Shown here: piece after piece, positions 26,320 to 35,373 of the stretch
How the letters are laid out: every line of letters starts with the position of its first letter
Position numbering within the stretch: position 1 is the stretch's first letter
Origin: Candidatus Uabimicrobium amorphum
Lineage (GTDB): Bacteria; Planctomycetota; Uabimicrobiia; Uabimicrobiales; Uabimicrobiaceae
DNA length: 64,000 bases
Direction of reading: 5' to 3'
Assembly (NCBI RefSeq): GCF_009002475.1
Contig: NZ_AP019860.1
Span: 2,790,001-2,854,000 of the forward strand
Program-made: the position numbers and the translations under genes
Notes under the pieces: generated by a model
The model's input: the letters and a program-made list of their open reading frames with translations, nothing else
Database searches by the model: none
Told to the model about the DNA's origin: nothing

Positions 26320-26421
26320 ACTTCGAGGTTCAAGATCCATCGGATGACACCACTCGCAATTTCAAAACTGACGACTGCGAAAGGAGGGGGAGATCATAAA
26401 TTTTGTATCTCTCACAGAACT

Positions 26422-27510
26422 ATGAGAAAACTAAGATATCTTGTCTTTGTGTGTGTAGTAACCGCTTGCGCGTTTGCCGACACGATTTACTTTAAAAACG
26501 GTACCTCACGTAGCGATGTACGTGTGCTAAGTGAAAGCAATACCAAAGTGTCCTATGAACTACGCAATCGTAGTATCTCTGTCAAAACAGAAACTGTAGA
26601 TTTCATTGAACACAGCGACGGTCCTCAAGAACTTGTCGCCGGTAAAGGTGCCATTAACAAGGGCGACTACGAGGGTGCAGTTGCACTGCTAAATAGCGCA
26701 GCAGAAGTAGCGAGCATGCCACCAGCAGCCGGCCCGTGGTTTGAGGTTTACAATAACTACTTTTTGGGCAAAGCTTACCAAAGTTGGGCGGACAGTGATC
26801 CACAGCAATCAGATTTATACAAAACCGCCATCAAGCACTACGAAACTGCTGCAAAACCAGGTAGTCGCTATCTGTACGAATGTTACTTTGGCATAGCTCA
26901 AAGCTATTTAAACTTAAAAAATTACAGCAAAGCAAGCACTTACTTAACAAAGTTAGAGTCAGATGCTGGTAGCAACAATTCCGACTACTGGAAAATCCAA
27001 GCAATGTTGTGGCAAGGTCATAAGTCTGCCGAACAAAAGAGCTTCACCACTGCCATCAGTAAGTACCAACGTGCGCAAACTCTGGCAGGGAAAAAAGAAT
27101 TAAACACTTTAAGTCGCGAAGCTGGTGTGGCCATAGGAAACTGCTACATTCAAGACAACAAATTTTCCCAGGCAAAGAGCCACTTTGAAACCATGAGAGG
27201 TTCTGCGGATGGTGACGTTGAAATCATCGCTGCTGCGGAAAACGGTTTAGCCATGAGCCTTCTACAAGAAGGAAAGGTAGCCGACGCAAGACGTAGAGCA
27301 CTCAATGTAATACTGAAGTATTTTGCCGCAGAAGAAGAACGCGCCCAAGCATTATACATAGCGGGTTTATGCTACGAAAAGGCGACAAAAGAAAAACGAC
27401 ACTTAAAAAGAGCCCAGGCATGTTATCAATTTTTAACCAAAGGTTACCCTGGTAATCCCTGGACGATAAAAGCGCTGCGCAGATTACAAAAAATTGCGCG
27501 TCAAGAATAA
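26422..27510 (+). CDS. Secreted TPR protein
   Basis: A 362-residue protein: signal peptide (RKLRYLVFVCVVTACAFA), a small N-terminal beta domain (DTIYFKNGTSRSDVRVLSE...TVDFIEHSD) of a kind often found before TPR repeats in planctomycete proteins, then TPR helices (GKGAINKGDYEGAVALLNSAA onwards). The frame opens at 26269 inside the repeat element, so the ATG at 26422 before the signal peptide is chosen, although it has no good ribosome binding site; an AGGAGGGGG lies 28 bases upstream. It precedes the ExbBD genes. Confidence 0.82.
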   Translation: MRKLRYLVFVCVVTACAFADTIYFKNGTSRSDVRVLSESNTKVSYELRNRSISVKTETVDFIEHSDGPQELVAGKGAINKGDYEGAVALLNSAAEVASMPPAAGPWFEVYNNYFLGKAYQSWADSDPQQSDLYKTAIKHYETAAKPGSRYLYECYFGIAQSYLNLKNYSKASTYLTKLESDAGSNNSDYWKIQAMLWQGHKSAEQKSFTTAISKYQRAQTLAGKKELNTLSREAGVAIGNCYIQDNKFSQAKSHFETMRGSADGDVEIIAAAENGLAMSLLQEGKVADARRRALNVILKYFAAEEERAQALYIAGLCYEKATKEKRHLKRAQACYQFLTKGYPGNPWTIKALRRLQKIARQE

Positions 27511-27515
27511 AATCA

Positions 27516-27544
27516 TTGCAGTGTTATTACAGTACTGATACAAT
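27516..27544 (+). promoter_or_regulatory. Promoter of the exbB-exbD operon
   Basis: TTGCAG at 27516-27521, a 17-bp spacer and TACAAT at 27539-27544. The leader to exbB would be about 72 bases. Confidence 0.5.
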
Positions 27545-27622
27545 AAGTAAAAATATTTATTTGAACTTTTTGGTAATTCTGCAAATCACTGCAGAAAGTT
27601 AATTTAATATAGAAAGGCAGTC

Positions 27623-28354
27623 ATGAGTAGCAAAAAACTGCTGTGGACAACAATCTTATTGATAATGTCTCTATTTTGTGCAAGTTCACTTTTAATAGCA
27701 CAAGACGATGCGGGTATCGAAGGTGAATTCCAAGACGATTATACCTTGTGGGGTCTCATAAAAGTTTCTGGTCCTATCGGATGGCTAATTATATTGTTAT
27801 CTGTTGCTACCCTAGCTCTCGCAATTGAGCACTTAGTATCTCTACGACGCGACAAGCTAATTCCTCCCGATCTTCTACAAGAAATCGAAGACTTATTCGA
27901 AGAAGAAGCTTACGAAGAGGTAATGGAAACATGTGCTGCTGAACCAGGTTATTTTACAAATGTGATTGGTGCGGCATTGCCAAGAGTTAACTCTGGTTAC
28001 GATTCAATGATGGAAGCTGTACATAGCATTAGTGAAGAAGAATCTGTAAAACTACAACAAAAAATTTCATGGATGCAATTGATTTCAGCTGTAGCTCCGA
28101 TGCTTGGGCTATTGGGTACAGTAACTGGTATGATCGGGGCATTTAGCCAAATCGCGACCATGTCAGGCGCACCAAAACCGAAAGACCTTGCGAAAGGTAT
28201 CTATCAGGCGTTAGTTACTACCTGTCTGGGACTTATTGTGGCAATTCCAGCGATCGCTTGCTATTTCTATTTCCGTAATAAAGTAGTTCGTATCAGCATG
28301 GAAATCAACGGTATATCTGAGGAATTGTTGGAACGTTTCAGGCAAGACGCTTAA
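27623..28354 (+). CDS. exbB: ExbB/TolQ/MotA-family proton channel protein
   Basis: A 243-residue protein with a signal-like N-terminal hydrophobic segment, then TM segments WLIILLSVATLALAIEH, ISAVAPMLGLLGTVTGMIGAF and TTCLGLIVAIPAIACYFYF. The last two carry the conserved ExbB/TolQ proton-channel signature (APMLGLLGTVTGMI, Thr-rich face). With ExbD it uses the proton gradient to drive an envelope protein. AAAGG precedes the ATG. Followed 17 bp later by exbD. Confidence 0.95.
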   Translation: MSSKKLLWTTILLIMSLFCASSLLIAQDDAGIEGEFQDDYTLWGLIKVSGPIGWLIILLSVATLALAIEHLVSLRRDKLIPPDLLQEIEDLFEEEAYEEVMETCAAEPGYFTNVIGAALPRVNSGYDSMMEAVHSISEEESVKLQQKISWMQLISAVAPMLGLLGTVTGMIGAFSQIATMSGAPKPKDLAKGIYQALVTTCLGLIVAIPAIACYFYFRNKVVRISMEINGISEELLERFRQDA

Positions 28355-28371
28355 AATGAAAAGGTGAAAAA

Positions 28372-28827
28372 ATGAAACGTCGCAAGTCTACAAAGATGGA
28401 AGATGTCGAAATGGACATGACCCCCATGATCGACGTCGTCTTTAACTTAATCATATTTTTCATGTTAGTAACGCAAATGGTAACCATAGAACGCGCTGAA
28501 TTGGAGTTACCAAGAGCAGATAACGCCCAAGAAGAAGAAGTCGAAGATAAAAATCAATTTATTGTGAATATCCACGAAAAACCCGATGAGGAAGGTCGTT
28601 GGATAGAAACAAGTCTTGGTAAACACACATGGGCAGAATTATCGCAACTTCTCTACGAAGAGGCACAAGCCAAATTCAACGAAAACGAAGATGTGTCAGA
28701 TCGCCAGGTATTGATACGCGCAGACATAAAAACTCCCTATCGAATGGTTCAACGTGTGATGATTGAATGTTCAAAACAGAAAATTTACAAAGTGTCTTTT
28801 GCAACTAAAATACAATCTGATGAGTAA
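28372..28827 (+). CDS. exbD: ExbD/TolR-family protein, first copy
   Basis: A 151-residue protein with a short cytoplasmic N terminus, the TM signature MDMTPMIDVVFNLIIFFML containing the essential Asp, and a periplasmic ExbD fold (VLIRADIKTPYRMVQRVM). It partners ExbB. The ribosome binding site is AAGGTGA. It is a clear paralog of the next gene, so the motor may contain two different ExbD chains. Confidence 0.94.
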   Translation: MKRRKSTKMEDVEMDMTPMIDVVFNLIIFFMLVTQMVTIERAELELPRADNAQEEEVEDKNQFIVNIHEKPDEEGRWIETSLGKHTWAELSQLLYEEAQAKFNENEDVSDRQVLIRADIKTPYRMVQRVMIECSKQKIYKVSFATKIQSDE

Positions 28828-28838
28828 GGAGTTTTGAT

Positions 28839-29336
28839 ATGGCTGTTTCTCGATCTTTAGAAAATTTGGCAAATGAACAAGCCGATATGGACATGACACC
28901 GATGATCGATGTCACGTTTTTACTACTCATTTTCTTCATGTGTACTTTGCATTTTAAAGTTCTTGAGGGGATATTGCAAGCGCACTTACCTAAAGACCAA
29001 GGGATGCAAAATACATCGGCAGAAAGAGATCCTGAAGAACCTATTACCGTGAAAATTTTACAGTCGTCTAGAAATGTTACGGTAGTGTGGGTTGGGAGTG
29101 AACAGTTCGAAGGGCCAAGAAAATATTCGCGTCTGTTCAACAAAATACGTAGTATCGTTCAAGCAAGTCCCAACTCAAATCCGCCTGTCGTCATAGATCC
29201 CGACATTGATGTTCCTTTTCAAGATATCGTATCAACGTTGAATGCATGTCGCAAAGTAGACGAATCTCGTCCAGGAAAAAAACCCCTACAGGTTAAATTT
29301 GCGGCGAAAGCACTCGAAGAACTGGAAAATGAATAA
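28839..29336 (+). CDS. exbD: ExbD/TolR-family protein, second copy
   Basis: A 165-residue paralog of the preceding gene. TM signature MDMTPMIDVTFLLLIFFMC with the essential Asp; the periplasmic domain ends PPVVIDPDIDVPFQDIVSTLNACR. AAGGAG precedes the ATG, 11 bp after the first exbD. Doubled exbD genes after exbB are usual in planctomycetes. Confidence 0.94.
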   Translation: MAVSRSLENLANEQADMDMTPMIDVTFLLLIFFMCTLHFKVLEGILQAHLPKDQGMQNTSAERDPEEPITVKILQSSRNVTVVWVGSEQFEGPRKYSRLFNKIRSIVQASPNSNPPVVIDPDIDVPFQDIVSTLNACRKVDESRPGKKPLQVKFAAKALEELENE

Positions 29337-29346
29337 ATTTTACACA

Positions 29347-29428
29347 AAGAGTGTTCTTATTAAAAATTTACAGTGTATTTGTAAATCGTAGATTCACAAT
29401 ACGCCAAAATCTCAATAAGGACACTCTT
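29347..29428 (+). other. Candidate structured RNA: three-way junction after exbD
   Basis: A 15-bp stem (29347-29361 with 29414-29428, one G-U pair) encloses a 7-bp hairpin, ATTTACA / TGTAAAT (29366-29372, 29380-29386), and a weaker 5-bp hairpin, AGATT / AATCT (29390-29394, 29408-29412). It is followed directly by a 6-bp hairpin (29428-29443) and GGAACAG / CTGTTCC (29457-29463, 29491-29497). It could be an attenuator or mRNA-stability element before the next gene, or a small inverted-repeat element. Confidence 0.5.
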
Positions 29429-29567
29429 AGTTCTACAGAACTATTTCACTGCGATAGGAACAGTCCTCATGCTACTTTTTGGCAGTTCTGCTGTTCCGAA
29501 TATCGTAGTCAAACCCAAATCCCACACCAAAAATAACGAAGAAATTTCCAACAACAGTGAGGAAGAC

Positions 29568-30488
29568 ATGTCGCAAAATAAAACTGTCCCTATTGCTTCA
29601 CGCAAAGAATGGATATATTTGGCAATTTTGATATTGTTAGCCGTTGGAATAGGGCTTTATATCGTAAAAAGTATGGACGATTACTCTAAAATTGCTCAAA
29701 ATAACTCCTCGACAGATTATGAAGATTTTGAACTAGACTATGACAAAGAGAAACAACAACAGATAAAGCCTGTGAAGTTTGAACCTAACAAATTTGTTGA
29801 AGAGAATATTCTCGACTCAAAATACATTACCACAGAGGCTTATTATCATTATCTTCACAAAATATTGTTTATGACAGACGAGGATATAAAAAAACAAACA
29901 GACTTAAAACTCGGATGGCGCAATTTAATTAAAATCAAAGAACGCGAAACAATGCGTGGAAAATTCATGCGTATTACCGGAGAGTTAGTCAAACTAGACA
30001 AAGAAGTATTAAAAGGCAAGTACGCAGACCAAAGAAAGATGAAAGGACTTGCTGTTTGGCGTGGGGTAATTTTTTCTTCTGATGGGCGCTTGTATCTTTT
30101 TACCACGACAGATCCACCAGAAGGTATCAAAAAAGGCCAAGGCGTTGAGTTGTACGCAATGTTTTTCAAAATTTGGATTTACGAAACTACTTCTGGTGGT
30201 GAAGCGAAAAATCCATATTTTTTAGGGAAGAACATCAAAGTGATTCCCCGTTTACAATCAAATCAACAGCAAAAAATTACCGTATTATTTTTAATTGTAT
30301 TTGCTGTGATATGTATTTTACTTGGCTACGGAATAGTCTACGAACGTCAACAAGCGAAAAAATTTACCAATTCATACGCCGAGCGAAAATTAAAACGCCT
30401 AAAAGAGCAGCGTGAAAAGCGCAAGACACAGGACGAATCAGATACGGACAGCGATGACGATGAAAAGACTGATGCTACAGAAGAGTAG
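29568..30488 (+). CDS. Unknown two-TM protein of the ExbBD cluster
   Basis: A 306-residue protein with one TM segment near the N terminus (IYLAILILLAVGIGLYIV) and a second near the C terminus (ITVLFLIVFAVICILLGYGIVY), a periplasmic domain of about 200 residues, and a basic then acidic cytoplasmic tail (RLKEQREKRK...DSDTDSDDDEK). No family recognised. The frame extends to 29469, but ATG 29568 has GAGGA in front and leaves the structured leader untranslated. Its position after exbB-exbD-exbD suggests a client or regulator of the motor. Confidence 0.8.
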   Translation: MSQNKTVPIASRKEWIYLAILILLAVGIGLYIVKSMDDYSKIAQNNSSTDYEDFELDYDKEKQQQIKPVKFEPNKFVEENILDSKYITTEAYYHYLHKILFMTDEDIKKQTDLKLGWRNLIKIKERETMRGKFMRITGELVKLDKEVLKGKYADQRKMKGLAVWRGVIFSSDGRLYLFTTTDPPEGIKKGQGVELYAMFFKIWIYETTSGGEAKNPYFLGKNIKVIPRLQSNQQQKITVLFLIVFAVICILLGYGIVYERQQAKKFTNSYAERKLKRLKEQREKRKTQDESDTDSDDDEKTDATEE

Positions 30489-30494
30489 TCGCTT

Positions 30495-30796
30495 CCGTAT
30501 TGGTGCCCTCACCATCGAATGTAAGGTTTTCGCTACGCGAAAAACCCTTAATTCTCATGCATCTCCTTGTGGGAGAGGCATAATGCGTCTCTTTTGATAA
30601 AAACAAAATTCACTTGGTGTGCGGGACGAGTTGTCATGTAACAAACTAGTTCATTGATGTTATACTGTGATATGCATCAATGAAATCAAATGGAGACAAA
30701 TTCAGACGTGTTACGTCCCTCCCTGTGGGAGGGACAGCGATTATGTGCTTCAGCGTTAGCTGAAGTACAAATAAGCAGGGAGGGCACCAATACGGA
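30495..30796. mobile_element. 302-bp MITE-like element with 17-bp terminal inverted repeats
   Basis: TCCGTATTGGTGCCCTC at 30495-30511 is the exact reverse complement of 30780-30796. The inside is non-coding and holds several hairpins: one like GGTTTTCGC...GCGAAAAACC near 30527, GTCCCTCCC / GGGAGGGAC near 30716-30736, and CTTCAGC / GCTGAAG near 30749-30766. Its left part is homologous to 7566-7650. No target duplication is evident. It sits between the convergent ExbBD-associated and SRPBCC genes. Confidence 0.6.
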
Positions 30797-30832
30797 GATG
30801 AATATATCAATAACTATCCATTCACAGCCAAA

Positions 30833-31267
30833 TTAACTATTTTCAGCACGTTTCTTCAAGGCTTTCATAGAATCGATCATGCTCACATCTTTTAAAGTGT
30901 TCATGATCTTTTTTGGTACCCATAGACCTATTTCGATTTCGAAGGTACAAGTCGCAGATGTTTTTTGATCATCTATTTTGGTGAAGACATAACTACCTTC
31001 GATGTTTTTAAGATCACCACCGACATAGCCCCAAGTTAACGTATATTTCTCGGAATCATACTCATAACGTAGGGTATAATTGAGTTTCTTTACTAATATT
31101 TTTACATCGTATTCGACAATAGTAGGTCGATTTTCCGCATCTTTTTCCAAGACGGAAACGGACTGTATTGTTTCCTGCCATTGCGGATATGATTCGAAGT
31201 CGCAGATTGTCGCATAGCACTTTTCAATATCTGCATTTATCTCAATAGTTTTTTGTTGTTTTTCCAT
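30833..31267 (-). CDS. SRPBCC (START/Coq10-like) family protein
   Basis: A 144-residue protein with the family's pattern of a first strand (KTIEINADIEKCYATICDFESYPQWQ), beta sheet (YDVKILVKKLNYTLRYEYD, YTLTWGYVGGDLKNIEGSYVF) and long C-terminal helix. Members bind hydrophobic ligands (Coq10, START) or ribosomes (RatA); which applies is unclear. The ATG has GAGGA five bases upstream. The start is only 21 bp from that of the divergent SurA-like gene. Confidence 0.83.
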   Translation of the reverse strand: MEKQQKTIEINADIEKCYATICDFESYPQWQETIQSVSVLEKDAENRPTIVEYDVKILVKKLNYTLRYEYDSEKYTLTWGYVGGDLKNIEGSYVFTKIDDQKTSATCTFEIEIGLWVPKKIMNTLKDVSMIDSMKALKKRAENS

Positions 31268-31288
31268 TTTTTCCTCAGGAGTTACCTT

Positions 31289-32305
31289 ATGAAATGGCTA
31301 TATTATGTTTTTCTCATTTGCGCGCCGATACTTAGTCAGCAGCAAAGATCGGACACAATTGTAGCTATTGTAAATGAAGATATCATAACATATGGCGATG
31401 TGTACAAAAAAGTAAAAAGTATCATCGACAGTATCGAAGCGTCTAATTTGCCGCGAAAGCAAAAAGAATTGCGCAAAGTGGCTAGTATGCAAGCAAAACT
31501 ACGCGATATGGTCGACACGGTGTTGATGCAGCAGGAAGCGAAGAAATATAAGCTAGATCTACCCAATCGCGAGAACATTCGCAAAAAAGTAGAGCAGGAA
31601 CTGCAAAAGCAAAAAGAAGTACGTGGACTCGACAAATTCGCCTTAGAAGATGTTTTTTATTCGCGAGAGTTACTTCGCAACCTACTACAAGCGCGTTCTG
31701 CATATTCCGAGCAAGGTGAACGTCGCGCCAACATCGACACTTTTGTACAACCTTCCGAAATATGTCAGTACTACAAAGATAACATGGATGATTACACGAA
31801 GCCGCCGAAGATTAAGACGCGTATCATCACATTGTTTTACACAAAAAACGGTGGCCGCGAACAAACACTTGTTAAAGCAGAATCCATTGTTCGCGAATTG
31901 CGCTCAGGAGCTGTTTTCGAAGAAATAGCAAAAATATACTCAAATGATCCATATGCCGAAAGTGGCGGAAGCTGGCCTCGCGTTCTTAAAGACGACAAAG
32001 AAGTTTGGGATTTTATCACCAAAGGAACTCTGGCAAAGGAAGTAGATGACATTGCTTTTTCTATGTCAAAAGATGAAATCAGTGACCCAATTATGATGGA
32101 CGGCGAGTTGCATTGCCAAATTGTGAAAATAGAAGATGTAATTGAAGGAGGACTTGTTCCTTTTACGGAAGTGCAACCACAAATTCGCCGCAAATTACAA
32201 AATCAAAAAATTGTGGCCGCGTTAAAGGGCATGCTGAAGCAATTGCGTCGCGATTCTTTTATCTGGCCAGAAAATATATTTGGCGAAAAAAATGAAATTG
32301 ACTAA
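31289..32305 (+). CDS. SurA-like periplasmic parvulin chaperone / PPIase
   Basis: A 338-residue protein with a signal peptide (MKWLYYVFLICAPILS), then a SurA N-terminal module (IVAIVNEDIITYGDVYKKV...LRDMVDTVLMQQEAKKYKL) and one parvulin-like domain (about 185-300: KIKTRIITLFYTKNG...FEEIAKIYSNDPYAESGGSWPRV...DDIAFSMSKDEISDPIMMDGELHCQIVKIED). It should help fold outer-membrane proteins. E. coli SurA has two parvulin domains; this one has one. AGGAG precedes ATG 31289; the frame extends 12 codons upstream without need. Confidence 0.9.
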   Translation: MKWLYYVFLICAPILSQQQRSDTIVAIVNEDIITYGDVYKKVKSIIDSIEASNLPRKQKELRKVASMQAKLRDMVDTVLMQQEAKKYKLDLPNRENIRKKVEQELQKQKEVRGLDKFALEDVFYSRELLRNLLQARSAYSEQGERRANIDTFVQPSEICQYYKDNMDDYTKPPKIKTRIITLFYTKNGGREQTLVKAESIVRELRSGAVFEEIAKIYSNDPYAESGGSWPRVLKDDKEVWDFITKGTLAKEVDDIAFSMSKDEISDPIMMDGELHCQIVKIEDVIEGGLVPFTEVQPQIRRKLQNQKIVAALKGMLKQLRRDSFIWPENIFGEKNEID

Positions 32306-32317
32306 CGAGGTGCTACG

Positions 32318-34111
32318 ATGAGATGGTTGTGCACATTAATAATATTGACCTCTATTTTTGCGCAAAAAAACGATGAGTTGTTGCAGGCGTTTCATCGTGC
32401 ATATGATGCACAGACATTACAGAAACCGTATTCAACAGCGATTTTGTACAAAATATTTGATATGCCGTACCACGAAGTTCAGCAACACATCTTTCAAACA
32501 CAACTTGAGAATGCCATTTCCCAAAAGTACAAAAACAATTATTCGAGTCAATACTACAACACTACTTTGACAAAGAAAATACTCCGTGCTCAGTCGGCGA
32601 AAGATATACCTTCGAAAATGCGTCAGGCAATAAAACAAGAGTATATACTCGCCGTTGAAGTGTACGGTTATGAACGTAGTGCCATACTACGCACATTTTG
32701 CAATACAACGAATACATTTAGTCCTATTGTAAAGTTGTCGTTTGTTACACATAGTGATTTGGTAAAAAAAATTAATGACATAATGCCGCAAATTTTCGGA
32801 TTGCAGGGTATGCTCGTCGCCCACAACAAGGAGCTGTATTTGTTTTTTCGTGGTGGCGCTCCTTTTACAAAGTCAATTCTCGATAAGGGTGATCACACAT
32901 TCTATTTATTTCGCAACAACGTGCGTATTGCTGATACTTATGTCCGCAGTGGAGAACTTCTCTCTCTTTCGACATACATCTACAGCAAAGTAGATGTACT
33001 AGGTGCCTATAAACCGCGTGGTTTTGAAACGGCGCAGAAAATTTACTTTACGGGTGGTGTGCAAAAAATACAGCTTGTCGATCATCAAGGCCAGCCCCAA
33101 GAAGGTTTTTCTATCTTCACTAGCTACGAAGGCTTTGACGATGATCAGGAAAATTATCGAGGAACAACAGATATTTCAGGACGTTTTGAATTGCAAGACA
33201 CACAAAAGGCTCCCATATTCTTGACCATCATGAAAAATATCAACAAGGTTAATTTCCCCATCGTGCGCAAGCATATCATCGTCGAAAATCAAAAATCACC
33301 ACTAAAGCTAGTGGCACAAACGCTAGAAGAAATTCAAGCGATGGGCAAACAGCAACTTTCGCAACGGCAACTGACGCGTGTAAAGAACGAAGTGGTGCAA
33401 AGAATACTACAGGCAAAAAGTTATATGAAATCTGCTGATTTGGAAAAAGCCATCATTTCCCTAGAATACGCAAAGAATCTAACAAAAAAGATGAAGAAAG
33501 AACCTTCCTTAAAAAGTGCCCTCGCGAAGTTAGAGAACGTCTACCAAGCTGCGCTACGGCAAAAAAAAGCCAATCGCAACAAAAAACAGTGCATTGCGTT
33601 GTTGAAACAAACAGATGAAAAAGTAAATGAATTCCAATACACAGAGGCTTTGGAATTGGCGAAAAAAGCACAAAAATTGTGGCCATTTCCCGAGGAGAAA
33701 AACCAAGGCTACCAAGAAATCGTAAAACGTATCAAAAAAATTGAGGTCTTACTTTTACAAGAAAATACCCGCTTTGGCAAAGCACGTATACTTTTATCGC
33801 GAACCGTGTTTACCTTTAATGCTCAAAACATAACAGAGACAAAAATTGAAGATATTATTCAAGCGGTCAAGATACTCAACGAACAGGAGAAACATCGCGA
33901 AATATACAACGACCGTTATGTGTTGTTAAAGTCGCGATCTTTCTTAGATAAGTTGGCCGGAGAGTTAATGGAAATCGCAAACTATCATCTGCAAAAATAC
34001 AAGAGTGAGGAAAACACCAACGCACGTCGCGAAGCGTACAAGAATTACGAAAAACATTATAACAACAGTAAGAAGATCGATGCGATTTTGCGCGAACTCC
34101 AAAAAATATAA
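32318..34111 (+). CDS. Secreted protein with carboxypeptidase-regulatory-like and helical repeat parts
   Basis: A 597-residue protein with a short signal peptide (MRWLCTLIILTSIFAQ). The middle (VQKIQLVDHQGQPQEGFSIFTSYEG...GTTDISGRFEL) resembles a CarboxypepD_reg-like beta sandwich. The C-terminal 270 residues are long charged helices with TPR-like pairs (KSADLEKAIISLEYAKNL, EFQYTEALELAKKAQKLW). It lies 12 bp after the SurA-like gene with a GAGGTG site and may be co-transcribed. Function unknown. Confidence 0.75.
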   Translation: MRWLCTLIILTSIFAQKNDELLQAFHRAYDAQTLQKPYSTAILYKIFDMPYHEVQQHIFQTQLENAISQKYKNNYSSQYYNTTLTKKILRAQSAKDIPSKMRQAIKQEYILAVEVYGYERSAILRTFCNTTNTFSPIVKLSFVTHSDLVKKINDIMPQIFGLQGMLVAHNKELYLFFRGGAPFTKSILDKGDHTFYLFRNNVRIADTYVRSGELLSLSTYIYSKVDVLGAYKPRGFETAQKIYFTGGVQKIQLVDHQGQPQEGFSIFTSYEGFDDDQENYRGTTDISGRFELQDTQKAPIFLTIMKNINKVNFPIVRKHIIVENQKSPLKLVAQTLEEIQAMGKQQLSQRQLTRVKNEVVQRILQAKSYMKSADLEKAIISLEYAKNLTKKMKKEPSLKSALAKLENVYQAALRQKKANRNKKQCIALLKQTDEKVNEFQYTEALELAKKAQKLWPFPEEKNQGYQEIVKRIKKIEVLLLQENTRFGKARILLSRTVFTFNAQNITETKIEDIIQAVKILNEQEKHREIYNDRYVLLKSRSFLDKLAGELMEIANYHLQKYKSEENTNARREAYKNYEKHYNNSKKIDAILRELQKI

Positions 34112-34262
34112 AATCGCTGTTGAAATATAGCGGAATTTCGAATACAATCATGCAAATGGGTAAAGCATTAAGCTTGTGAAAAAAAGAGGTTTACAAAAGC
34201 GCCTATTCTCTAAATTTGCGCTACTCTTCGCAACCTCATAGAAAATTTGAGAGGGAAAACGA

Positions 34263-35318
34263 ATGAAAGACATGGATCCAAAAGAATTATTGGTCCAGTA
34301 CGGACATATTTTAGCTTTCGTTGTTTGTATAGCATTTAATGGGTTCTGGTTTATGAAATCAGGTGATGAAATGGCAGAGCGTCTAATCACCAAAGTAGAC
34401 AGTACTCAAAGAAAACTCAAAAGAAAACTCAAAGAAAAACCAAAAGATGTAAAAGCGGTCGCTGATTACAGCAAAAGTGTTGTTGCCAACTGGAGTATTT
34501 CGAAAGAAGTATCACAATCTCCTGGGTACCAATCGATTTATCCATCGGCAAATATTACCTTTGAACACGAAGTTCCCCCTGAAGATCAATGGATCAACAA
34601 GCCCTCTGGTATTAGCATCAAGATAGGCAAAGAAAAAATCACCGTTAACTGGAAGCGTCCTACCACACTGCGCAAAAATGGTAAGGTGCAACAGATGACC
34701 AAAATCGAAGGCTACCAACTTATCAAAAATTGGAAAGATCGCGATGGTAAGGACCGTACCAAAGAATTTCTATTCCGATACGGCAAAACAAGTCTTGTAG
34801 ATAAAAAAGTAGAAACAAAAACCTTGTACACATACAAAGTGCGTGCTTACAGCTACAACGCAGAAGCCAAAGGTGGTAAAGAAGGTAAAATCAAAGACAA
34901 AAAAGCCATACTAAGTGACTTCACGAAAACAGTCCAAGGAAAAATCAAATCCTTGTACGAAATTGAGCTACTCGGTGTCGCAGGAGACAGCGCTTTTGTC
35001 AAATTGCGTCGCTATTATCGTGGATCTAACCGCGAAACCACTTGTAACATCAAAAAAGGCCAGGAAATACAAGCACTCAATGTAAAAGTCAAAGGTTTAA
35101 AAAAGCGTATAAACTTCACTCCTGGGTGGAAGTTGATCAACCTAACCACACGTGCTCAACGCAAAAAGATGGTGAAAGAAAAAGTATTCAGCCATATGGA
35201 CAAAGTCACAAAGCGCGCGGTATACAAAACGGTAGAAAAACCGCGACTTTACGAAACACCAGCGATTATCTACATAGATGAAAAGAAACAACAGGTAAAA
35301 GCTTATCAAAAAAAGTAG
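34263..35318 (+). CDS. Membrane-anchored protein with fibronectin type III-like domain
   Basis: A 351-residue protein with one N-terminal TM segment (ILAFVVCIAFNGFWFM), a short coiled coil, then a beta-rich periplasmic region. PSGISIKIGKEKITVNWKRPTTL...YQLIKNW...LYTYKVRAYSYN has the strand order and Trp/Tyr positions of a fibronectin III fold. AGAGGG precedes the ATG. Function unknown. Confidence 0.72.
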   Translation: MKDMDPKELLVQYGHILAFVVCIAFNGFWFMKSGDEMAERLITKVDSTQRKLKRKLKEKPKDVKAVADYSKSVVANWSISKEVSQSPGYQSIYPSANITFEHEVPPEDQWINKPSGISIKIGKEKITVNWKRPTTLRKNGKVQQMTKIEGYQLIKNWKDRDGKDRTKEFLFRYGKTSLVDKKVETKTLYTYKVRAYSYNAEAKGGKEGKIKDKKAILSDFTKTVQGKIKSLYEIELLGVAGDSAFVKLRRYYRGSNRETTCNIKKGQEIQALNVKVKGLKKRINFTPGWKLINLTTRAQRKKMVKEKVFSHMDKVTKRAVYKTVEKPRLYETPAIIYIDEKKQQVKAYQKK

Positions 35319-35373
35319 CACCATAGATGGCAAATTGATGTAATGGATCTCCATGCTTAGAAGGTGAATTTCG

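Noticed and set aside
26269..26421. 51-codon N-terminal extension of the second TPR protein
   Set aside because: It is translated from the palindromic element and would place the signal peptide internally.
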